Source of the DNA: Hyalella azteca
Taxonomy: Eukaryota; Arthropoda; Malacostraca; Amphipoda; Hyalellidae
NCBI RefSeq assembly: GCF_000764305.2
Contig: NW_025940701.1
Coordinates: 310,294-374,293, forward strand
Direction: 5' to 3'
Length of the DNA stretch: 64,000 bases
Shown piece after piece: positions 48,601 to 60,600 of this stretch (position 1 is its first letter; the number at the start of each line of letters is the position of its first letter). The notes below the pieces were generated by a model. That model ran no database searches, had not been told where the DNA came from, and was given only the letters and a program-made list of their open reading frames with translations. The translations under genes were made by a program, and so were the position numbers.

Positions 48601-51600
48601 TGTTCCCGTGTACAAGCACCTTGTCCACGTAACGACCAATTTTCTTGAGAGTGTAAAATACGACATTAATTCCATATACCACATTAATTATTCATTGGAT
48701 CAAATTTGACAGGCGACAATAAGTCTACCTGGTAATAACGCAGCCTGAAATTAAAGGCGAAATATCTGTCCAATTACAGAGCAAAGAACTGATGATATCT
48801 AAACTATTTTAGATTTTTCTATCTATCTAAATCCAATCAATAAAGTTTGTTAAGACAAATGAGCTTCATACAATAAAGAATCACCATTTTGTTTTACGGC
48901 ATGTACAGCTGGACGCTGAAGTATCTTACCTGCACGTTAAAAAGACTTAACACTTGCCTGGTGCTCAGGGTTCTGACGACGCTGCTGCGGTGGCGGGAAG
49001 ACTCCTCCTCGCTGGTGCTGGACGCAGAGTTGGACGCCATGAGGCGCGACGTGTGGGGGCGAACGCCCCTGGCGTGCGCGGCCACCAAAGGGCACCTGGC
49101 GTGCGCACGGCTGCTCTACCACTACAGCCCGCAGGCCATCGACAGTCTTGATAAGAACGGCCGTACCCCAGTGCAGGCTGCTGCCAGGGCAGGTCAGTTC
49201 TGCTGCTCTACCACTACAGCCCGCAGGCCATCGACAGTCTTGATAAGAACGGCCGTACCCCAGTGCAGGCTGCTGCCAGGGCAGGTCAGTTCTGCTGCTC
49301 TACCACTACAGCCCGCAGGCCATCGACAGTCTTGANTACTTTCAAAAAAAAAAGTTAAGAGATCGTTAGTTCATCAGCCAATCATTGACGGCCTTTCAAG
49401 CAAAATCCACCAATCATAGACAAGAAAATAGTGCGTAAGTACTTACGTTCACATAGCGAGTATTGAAAGTATGGCCACTGAAATTGAATAGAAAATTTAC
49501 CGAAAATAACGCTATTATTATCCTATAATCGGTAATCAATTTTTAGATACTTTGATGACATTTTTTATTGCGAGTTTAATTTTTCTGCTGCACTGAACTT
49601 GAAGAGAAAATTTTCCGAAAATAACGCCATTATCATCCCATAATCGGTAATCAATTTCTAGAAACTTTGATGACATTTTTTTAGCGAGTTTTATTTTTAT
49701 AAGATTTTAATACCTGAATAATTTACTTCTCGTTGATACCTTTCTAGTAACATCTCGATTTCCGTTAGGTACTTTAATGACATTTTTATTGCAAGTTTCA
49801 TGTTTTTGAGCTTTTAATTTCTGAATAATTTACTTCTCGTGAATGATTGCTTGTAACATTCCCTGTTTCCGTTAGGCACTTTGATGACATTTTTTATTAC
49901 TAGTTTCATTTTTATGAGCTTTTAATTTCTGAATAATTCTCGTTTATTCCTTTCTAGTAACATTCTCTTTTTTGTTAGGTACTTTGATGACATTTTTATT
50001 GCAAGTTTTATTTATATCAGCTTTAATTTCTGAATAATTTACTTCTCGTTTATTAATAGTTTGTAGCACTCCCATGTTTCCGTATCTCCCTCAGGACACG
50101 AGCGTTTGTCAGACGAGCTCTCCCAGCTGGAACAGACACGCAAGCGTTCGGCAGACTCTTCCTCTATTACCCTCTTCCCTCCTCCCCTCTCATCCCCTCT
50201 CTTCCCTTCAGTTGCATGCTCCTCTCCAAACACCATCACCCTCCACTCTGGCACCTCCACCGTCACGGTGGAAGGCGGTGCTGCTCTCCACAATATGGCT
50301 TCTCTCCACCTACCTTCTTCACCTTCTCCTTCTCTACACTTGACTTCATCTTTATCACCGCTTGGCTCTCACGTTCCTTGTTCTCCTCCACCTCCTCTCT
50401 TCTTCTCAGGCTCTTCTCATCAATCTTTCCCTTGCATCTCTTCCCTTACTCGCTCTTCTTCTCAGTCGTCGTCTCAGTCGTCTCTTACGTCTCTGTCGTC
50501 CCACACGGGCGCGTCTCTGTCGTCCCACACGGGCGCGTCTCTGTCGTCCCAGGGCGCGTCTCTGTCGTCCCACACGGGCCCGTCTCTGTCGTCCCAGGGC
50601 GCGTCTCTGTCGTCCCACACGGGCGCCCCTAACGCCCCCCAAGGGAGCACCGACCACTTCCGTCCGTCCCTGCAGTTCTCCCAAGCCCAGCCGCCCGTCC
50701 ACCCTGAGGGACGGTATACAGGACCTTGTGGACACCCACAGTCCGTCCACAGTCACAGTCTGGACTGTCCTGTGGGCGGGGGCGAAGACCTCATCTTCTT
50801 GCGACCCTCGCCCCGCCGGTAAGCTTTATGGACTTGCCAATTTGCAATATTTATTTTTGGGTTTATTTTGCTGAAATTTTGCTTTTTGCTAAGCAAATTT
50901 ATCCACCACTGAGAGCAAATTATACATTTATCAAGTTTTGGGTTTATTTTGCTGAAATTTTGCGATTTGCTCTTTGGGTTCTCTGACCGAAAGCATATTA
51001 TCCATTTATCAAGTTTCAAGGCTCGGAGATTTTGTCCCGTGCCAACTGATTTATCTATTTTATTTATCATGCAATTATTAGGTAAAGTAGAAAATGTTGC
51101 TGAAATAAATTATATGTTTCCATTGGTCTAAAAAAAATTAAATCCTCAGGAACGACATCCGTAAGCTCCGACATCTCAGCCTGATTTATACATTTTATTT
51201 ATCATGCAATTATTAGGTAAAGTAGAAAATGTTGCTGAAATAAATTATAATTCCTAAATGTTCTCATTGATCAAAGAAAAATTAAATTCTCAGGAACGAC
51301 ATCCGTAAGCTCCGACATCTGAGCGTCGACCTTCCTTTGAGCTTGGGTGATGCCCCTTCGGACGGCCCCCTCCGTCCACAATATGGCGCCCAGGGGCCCT
51401 CCCTGGCGCCCCCCGAGCGTGGGGGTGACTGGGGAGCCCTGGCCAGTGTGGGGGGCAGACGCCCCCGTCTCATCAAGCGTCCCTCAGTAGACTCCGGCAT
51501 CTGTCTGTCCCATGAAGATCCCTTCAAGAGGGCCAGCCTCGACTCCGGCCTCGATGGCCTACAGAAACACGTCCGGTAATAAATAACATATTTATAATAT

Positions 51601-54600
51601 AACTCAGTACTCACTGCAGTGAGTGACAGAGAGCGCATTTTCTCGTCGACGAAAACGTGAAGTCACGAATGGACGGACAGACAGTGCAGACGGACAGACA
51701 GTGCATTTTTTCCATAAATGAGAAAATGCGCTAATAATATAATTAGTATAGGTTGGCAGAATTTGTTCTTTTAAGCAGCTTTCATTAAAGTCGTTAACGA
51801 AATAAAAATGTCCATCTGTACCCTGATTTTCGATTTACCAGTGCAAACGAAAAATATTGTTCGGTATATTGAAAAAACTAATAATAAAATTATCAATATA
51901 ATGTATATAATTCCAGTCCCGTATAATTCCAGCCCATTCCTACATACACAGCCTAACATTATCTTCGTTATTGGAAAGTTGTTCGTTATTCTACGTAGAT
52001 TACGGTATCTAGCATCTTAATAATATTAATAATAATAGTAAAAATAAAATATATTTTTTATTTGGATTTTGATATTTTATTTTATATTGGATTAGATTTA
52101 TATTGGATTTTTGACATTTATATTTATATATATATTTTTTTTATTTACAAGCGGTCACATGGCGTCGAGTGCGAACGCAGATGCTCGCGCTGAAGAACTG
52201 TTGTCGTCTCCGGGGCTGTTCGACCTCCTCCCAGGTGCGGGCTTACCTTCTCTCACGATGACATTCCTGTTGTTCCTATTGTAACTTCATGTTTCATTAC
52301 CTTTCAGACTTCAGATTTCATGTTTCATTACCTCCCAGACTTCAGACTTCATGTTTAACTTCAGACTTCATGTTTCATTACCTCCCAGACTTCAGACTTC
52401 ATGTTTCCTAACCTCTCAGACGCCATTTTACTCATTATGCCGCTATAATATGTTCAGTTTTCGGTTACATTCATTTTTGCATTTGTACGTGTATCTTCTC
52501 TGACTATGATATTCCTGTTATTCCTACTGTAACTTCATGTTTCATTATCTCCCAGACGCTATTTTATTCATTACGCCGCTATAATATGTTCAATTTTCAG
52601 TTTCATTCATTTTTGCATTTGTACGTGAAATGTCGTGCATGTGATCCATTTTTCACATTGTGATCCTAAGTAAGTCTCAAAATAAGACCACATTAGCGAG
52701 ACCCACAACAGTTATCACTATGCGGGTTCTGTCTACGGCATGCATTACATTTCATGGTAAATTCATTACCGCTCGATAAGGTATCGTAAAATTCTTTACT
52801 ATTGAATCGTCATTGGAATGTTTCTATTCGGTATTTTGCCACTTGAAGCATTTCAATGCTTTTGAATTGTTTTTTCTATTCCTTATTTTCTTTCTCTATT
52901 GATTAAGCTGTTGAAGCAGTTCAATGCCATTGAATTATTTTTTCCATACCTGTGTCTTATTTTCTTTTTCTATTGATTGAGCTGTCAAAGCAGTTCATTG
53001 CTTTTGAATTATTTTTCCATACCTGTGTTTTATTTCCTTTCTCTATTGATTAAGCTGTCAAAGCAGTTCAATGCTTTTGAATTTTTTTCCATACCATTGT
53101 CTTATTTTCTTTCTCTGCTGATTAAGCTTTCGGAAATCCTCGCTTTATCACGCTTGGCTGTGTTAAAGCTTTTTCGTATTATATGGCTCCTATGGATGTC
53201 TCATTAGATTATGTCAATGTACCTTACATAATTCCAGCCCAGTTTCATGATTATCTAGGGTTATTTTCATGTAAGTTAGGACTCATATCTTTCCTTGTCA
53301 TCGCAATTTATTTCATCAAGCTCGCATTCTTAATAATGAATGTTGAATGTTGAGCGAGTCTCATCCATAGCGTGTTTATTTATTAAACATTTTTGATATG
53401 CTCAAGACTTTTTAGAATGCTTCTGCTCGAGCATTTCTTAGCGATATGCTTGTCATTTCATGCATCAGTCTGTGGCTGCAAGTTCTCAGATCTATTCTGG
53501 CTTTTGCTATGAGTCGAGGATACGAAACTGTGTTTGTTAGACGAGCGTCAACCTTTCATCGGGCAAGTCTTTAAAAAATCGACAAAAAAAAAAACTTTTG
53601 ATTATATGCGGGCATAAGACGGAAGTTATTAATATTTATTACAATTTATTTTATATATTATTTGCGTTTTTAGAGCATTTTCTCATTTATGAAAAAAAAG
53701 GCGCTATTGTGCTCGCCATGTCCGTCCGTCCGTCCGTCTGTCCGTCCGTGACCTCACGTTTTCGTCAAAGAGAAAATGCGCACTCAGTCACTCACTGCAG
53801 TGAGTACTGAGCTGTCTGTCCGTCCGTGACTTCACGTTTTCGTCGACGTGAAAATGCGCTCTCTGTCACTCACTGCAGTGAGTACTGAGTTGTCTGCCCG
53901 TTTGTCTGTCCGTCCGTCCGTGACTTCAAGTTTTCGTCGACGAGAAAATGCGCTCTCTGTCACTCACTGCAGTGAGTACTGAGCTGTCTGTCCGTTTGTC
54001 TGTCTGTCCGTCCGTGACTTCACGTTTTCGTCGACGAGAAAATGCGCGCTCTTTCACTCACTGCAGTGAGTACTGAGCTGTCTGTCCGTCTGTCTGTCTG
54101 TCCGTCCGTCCGTCCGTGACTTCACGTTTTCGTCGACGTGAAAATGCGCTCTCTGTCACTCACTGCAGTGAGTACTGATCTGTCTGTCCGTCCGTCTGTC
54201 TGTCTGTCCGTGACTTCACGTTTTCGTCGACGAGAAAATGCGCTCTCTGTCACTCACTGCTGTGAGTACTGAGTTATATTTTTTTGAAGTAATAGCATGG
54301 TTGACAAGTCGATTGCTTGCCCAATGTATGGTTGAGGTGCGTGCGGGGCGTAGATAGTAAGACTTGTGCTGGTTGGCAGTAGCTGCTGCTGGTCACGCTG
54401 CTGCCGCCGCTCTTCCTCCAGCTCTTGCGGATGCCCACAGCGTTATGGATGAGGAAGATAGCGCCGCTACTAACAGAGGTGAGATAGCGATAGCGCCGAT
54501 AACAGATAGCGCCGCCACTAACAGAGGTGAGATAAACAAAGTGAACAATTACTCGTCCAGCCATCCACCGGTTATTCATCCACCGGTTCAGCCGGTTATC

Positions 54601-57600
54601 CACCCATCAATTCTTGTTTAATGCCATGAATTCAGCCATCCACCGGTTACATACTTTGGGACTACGTTTCAATTCCCATCAATTCTTGTTTAATGCCATA
54701 AATTCAGCCATCCACCGGTTATTCATCCACCGGTTCAGCCGGTTATCCACCGGTTAAACCTTGGGACTACGTTAATTCCCGCCAATTTTTGTTTAATGCC
54801 TTGAATTCAGCCATCCACCGGTTATAACTTGGGACTACGTTTTAATTCCCGTAAATTCTTGTTTAATGTCTTGAATTCAGCCATACACCGGTTATACTTT
54901 GCAGCTGCGTTTTAATTTCCGTCAATTCTTGTTGAATGCCATGAATTACGTTTGAAATTTTGAGAAGATTGAAATTTTAGAAAAGTATCTTTCTTAATTC
55001 TGGCATCATCGTGACATCGACACTCTAAATGTCAATCTAAAATAATCTTGTTTTAAATCTTATGCGAACTGCCCCAAAAAAACTGATGACTAACAAATTA
55101 AGAAATTTTTAACTCAGAAATTAACGCTACTAAGTTTATTATATTTACGACAGTGTTGGATGTGATTGTTGTGTTTCTAGGTCTACTTTTTAGTATGGCA
55201 ATTCTCGAGTCCGTATCAGTAAGTAAGTTCAAATTTAATATTCTCTCCGTTCCTGCTTGAATGCCTTGTTATTCTGCTCCATGATTGTTGAGATTAAGCT
55301 CTTCGCAAGTTTTTTTCTCTGAATCACCTTCATCATTAACGTTGATTTCACTCAATCGGACAACATCGAGGACACAATTATTCTAGTCTTTGGATGATTT
55401 AATTAGATCCTTCTTATTGAACAAGACAGGATTGTTTTGTTTCGATCCTTGAGGATGTCTGTCCGATTAAGTGGATTCAACTGTACTTCGCTTTGAATCG
55501 ACTCGCTTCTACCAGCTATTTTGTTAAATAAATTAATGGATGTAGAGGCAATGAATTTCACCACGACGACATCAAGTTTAACCTACACACATTCATCAGC
55601 TCTCAAACAACAGTCAAATTAATATTATTATTGGCAACTATAGTGTAGGTCTATGCTGTTTGCGCGTCTATCTAGGAGTCTAGGTAGAGGATGTTTTTAG
55701 TCATGGTTGAACTAGTATAAGGTTGACCCATGAGAAGCCCATTTTTGCGGATGAAGTTCGTTGTTCGCCTGTGACGTCACAGATCTCAGTGACGTCACGG
55801 GTATTAACCAATCACCGAAATGCGATCAAATCACTCGACCAATCCGTCGTGGGAATGACGGGATTGTTTGCGTTTCTTGATCTCAGTGACGCAAAAAGAA
55901 AGCTGAACCGAAAGACGGAAATCCTCGTGAGTCAACCTTATATAGCTCAACCATGGTTTTCAGTTATTCCAATGTGCCTGGTATCAATTTTCAAAAAAAC
56001 GACAAAAAATATCAGATTTAATTGCCATGCATGTGCCCATTTTGGATTAAAGGAAACGGGTTTCGTGGACTCCGAGGTTTCTTTTGTGAACCATTTTGAT
56101 TCGATAGAAATTATCAACGTGAGACACTAATAAATTCTTCACGTGTTAAAATAAGTGGTAACGCGTTTTTTGCGCTGGAAATACGGTGGCCATTTTTGGG
56201 ATATCTCCTTAGTGAACATATAGTCGAATTTCAATTGGAGATGATTGTGTGTACATTAAAAGCCGTATTGTTTTGACGCTATTACGCTATTTTTCGTACA
56301 ATCTATTTCAATTAAGGCTAAGACTTGTTGATTTACCATTTACAATCTTCTTTTCCTGGACATACATTTCAATTAAGGCTTGTAAAAGCTTATTAAAGGC
56401 TAGTAGAAGTTTATTTACAATGAAAGTATTGTAAGAACATTTATTTCACTTAAGGCTTGTTAAAGCTTATTAAAGGCTAGTAGAAGTTTATTTACAATGA
56501 AAGTATTGTAAGAACATTCATTTCACTTAAGGCTTTTAAGAGCTTATTAAACGCTAGTACGAGTTGATTTACAAAGAAAATTTTATTATATAGAGTTTCG
56601 ACATTTTTTCAAGTTTCTGAAAAACTGAAACGTTATTGTATGAAATGTATTTCTGAAAATGTTATTGTAAGGCTTATTGCTTGTCACTAAAGAGCTGATT
56701 AAACGCTAGTAGAGTTTATTTACTAAGAAAATATCGTTGTAAAGCTTATTGTTCGTCACTACAGGACTAGACAGCAGCTACTGCAGCAGACAAGGCAGTC
56801 TCACCGCTGACGCGTCGTCGCTCTGCACCTCCGACGACAGTCGCGTGCTGTCGCTTGCTGAGACCATCATTGCTGCCCTGCCCGAGAGAATAAAGGTGTG
56901 CTAATTCATTATTCACTTCGATTATTCTGAATTAATTAATTTAAAATTAAATTAATTATAGTATAACGTACTTATCCATAATTAATAACCATCATTGCCG
57001 CGCTGCCGGAGAGAATAAAGGTATGCTAATTCATTATTCACTTCGATTATTCTGAATTACTTAATTTAAAATTAATTACTATATTAAATTAATTATATTG
57101 TTATATTAATTATAGTATAGTTATCCATAATTATAACCATCATTGCCGCGGCGCTGCCTAAGAGAATAAAGGTATACTAATTCATTATTCATTTCGATTA
57201 TTCAGAATTATTTATATTATACTTATTCACACTTTTATTTTCAATTATTTCTCTTGAAGTGTACTTGGGCTTATTTTAATATTTTTCACAAGAGATAACT
57301 TAGCGCCAGACGCTTCTATGATACTTTTAGCAAAGATAAGTTGAATTGAATTACATAAGTTCTCCTCTCATTACATCGGAAATTTTAGGGTAGAATAAAT
57401 CTGAATAATACGCAAAAGTTCAATATATATTTTATTAGACATGATTCAATTGAGGCTAACGATGAGCTAATTATTATTCAGTTTCAATTAGTACTTCTTA
57501 CTATTTGAAATGCGTTGCAATTATTAGCTTTTGAATGTTTTTTTAGTTGAAGAAATGCGTCTGAAGCTTTGTTCCTCGATGTTTATGACTGTCATTTGTT

Positions 57601-60600
57601 ATTGATATAAAATTTTTGAAACTTTACTTTTGTTAAAATATAAAATGATTATTATTGAGATAACATTTTTGAAACTTTACTTTTGTTAAAATATAAAATG
57701 ATTGTTATTGAGATAAATCGGCTGAAGAATGTCGGCCGAGTCCGACTATTTCGATGTTCTTCATTTTTGGCCACTGGGAACGGGGCGTATATGTGCGTTC
57801 AACAAGTGAAAGCCGTACTTTAGCTAAATGAAGAAAATATACAAGTTAATTGTTAAAATTATTAACCATTTGATTCGTGAGACTAGCTACATTATTATTA
57901 AGATAATTATTAACATACATACATTATATTGACATAACATTATATTATTATACATAATTATTTACATACATACATTATATTTACATAACATTATATTATT
58001 ATTACTATACATAATTATTAACGTTCGCATCATGAGACTAGCTACATTATTATTAACATAATTATTAACATACATGCATTATACTAAATAACATTATATT
58101 ATTATTATACATAATTATCAACATGTGCATCGTGAGACTAGCTACATTATTATTAACATAATTATTAACATGCATGCATTATATTAACATAACATTATAT
58201 TATTATTATACATAATTAGTAACATACATACATTGTATTAACATAACATTATATTATTATTATACATAATTATTGAGACTCGTGAGACTAGCTCCAGTCT
58301 GTGCTCCAGATCGACGGGGAAGAGCTGATGGAGCTGCAGCGCAGTCCCTCTAATGTGATGGGGGAGTGTGGGGAGGCAGAGGACCTGGGGATGGAGGTCG
58401 TGATGCTGGCTGATGAGTCTGGCCGCGGTGCTGCTGGAGGAGGGCTTGGGGAAGGTCTTAACGACCCTGGACCTGACATGTTCACTTACAGGTAATGTGT
58501 CGTATGAGGTCTCCACACTTTAATGGGCCTATTAAACACTTTGGTCCCGAATTTGAGCTGTAGATGACTGACTGTAGCTACGCAAGTAGCTAATTTAAAC
58601 TTAATTAAAAGTAGCGCAAACACTTTAGTCCCGAGTTTGAACTGTTGTTCAATGACTGTAGCTATGCAAGTAGCTAATTTGGTGTATAGTATAGTAAAGT
58701 ATCTGCGGCATGAAGAATAGGCCTGGATAGGCCTGTCACCGATTCTTTTACTTACCACTGTGTGTTACCTTACCACTTTTCCAATTAGTCATTTCATTCA
58801 GAACAGTTTCAGTATTACGCTCAGCAGTATTTCTTAACATTAAAGAAGCTGTCACTTCATGAATGTAGGAATAAATATAGTACGAAATGACTATCCCGAT
58901 GTTTTCACTGCCCAGTGTGGGTTCTTCATTCAGTATTACTCCTTTTAAAATAAATTGATTAACTAATGTTCAGCGCACCCTTCATGTTTGCGCAGGCTAA
59001 TGGACGCTGGCACACCGTGCTCCTCTCTAAGTCCTGCATCATCGTGCTGCCTTCCTTCTCCATCACCCGCCCCCTCTTCTTCCTCGTTCTGTTTACCGTC
59101 TCCCTCTCCCGTACCTTCTTCGTCTTTCGCTCTCGACTCTTCCCCCACCACTGCGGACTTCTCCGAGTTCTTCCACGCCTCCACCAGAGACGTCTCCACT
59201 GACTTCTCTAACCTCACGCTTTCCGGTGAGCCTTAAATAAATTTACTTGACACGTGCCGAGATTTTGATGCTGCTCGTCCCGCAGCACATTAAAAGAAAA
59301 TGAATTTATCGATGATTTGGTCGACACAGTAGTCAACCAAAATAATAGTCTAATTATCAGAAGAGTCCTCGGTGACCGATTCTCTAACCTCACGTTTTCC
59401 GGTGAGAATCCAATAAACTTACTTGACACGTGCCGAGATTTTGATGCTGCTCGTCCGCGAATGGGTGTTAAATTATATTCTATTTGGTGTTAAATGATGC
59501 TTTTATTTGGATTTTGATATGTTATTTTAATAATTGTTGTCGATAAATGTATTATCGATTCAATAGTATCTTGGCCGTTTACTTAGACAGCACCTCACAA
59601 GAAAATGAATTTATCTATTTGGTCGACTCGGAAGTCTACCAAATAATAGTCTATTTATCAGAAGAGTTCTCGGTGACATAGTTTAACTAGAAGAAAGAGA
59701 AACTGACATTACGCTCTAACATGTCTTTACTTTATAGGTTTAATTGTGAAAATGTTATAAATTAGGGAATATAGTACAAAGTGCGACGTACACAATTTTT
59801 TAAAATTCATAATGCACAGTAAATTTAGCGATTCTCTTCACTCGTTTGTTATCACATCAGGTGGCTAATTTTCTCGAACTCTGTAATTTAAATTGATGGT
59901 AAACCGGAACCGAATGAATAAACGAAGATTCTGATAATTTTTGTGACAGATCACGCGAAATCATATAGATGCTAGCGTACGTGTAATGCAATCGGAGCTC
60001 AAATCTTTAGTGGTAGAACTGAAGCTATAAAAATCGGAATATTAATTGGGATATCATGTAGAAAATGTTTTCATTACTAATATAAAGTACTGCGGGATTT
60101 TTTGTACATTATCTCGGGAATTCAACTTTTTTTCACGGTGTATAAAAATGTTTATTGACGTTGCCCCTTATGGCTTTGAAGAACATCTTTGACTGGACTT
60201 GTTCGATTACGATTATTGTATATAACAGATCAAGAGCAGCGGGAGCTGTACGAGGCTGCTAAGATCATCCAGACCGCCTACCGCCAGTACAAAGGCCGCA
60301 AGAAACAACAAGCTGAGCAAGACAAGGAACGTCAGGCAGCCGTGCTCATCCAGAACTACTACCGCAGATACAAACAAGTACGCTTGCTCTAAGGGTACGC
60401 ACACAGTGAAAGCAGGTTTGCCCCCGCGGGCAAACTGCCACAATAATGAACATAGGATAATAATGTTAAGTGTTCACAGTGAAAACCTGTACGAATAGGC
60501 TTCTGTATTCTATGGTTTCTGGCGCCAGCCTGAGCAGGTAACCAGCACGCTGGCAACCTGCTTTCACTGTGTGCGTACCCTAATGCGGCAGAGGTCTCCA

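Noticed and set aside
50216..50874. 138- and 170-codon frames overlapping exon N
   Set aside because: Other frames of the same exon, extended by the in-frame-length repeat; the frame chosen is the one that joins exons M and O in phase.
55723..56130. 135-codon frame in the intron before exon Q
   Set aside because: No recognisable domain, and it contains the paired CREs and CCAAT box, which suggests non-coding DNA. Kept only as context for the CRE finding.
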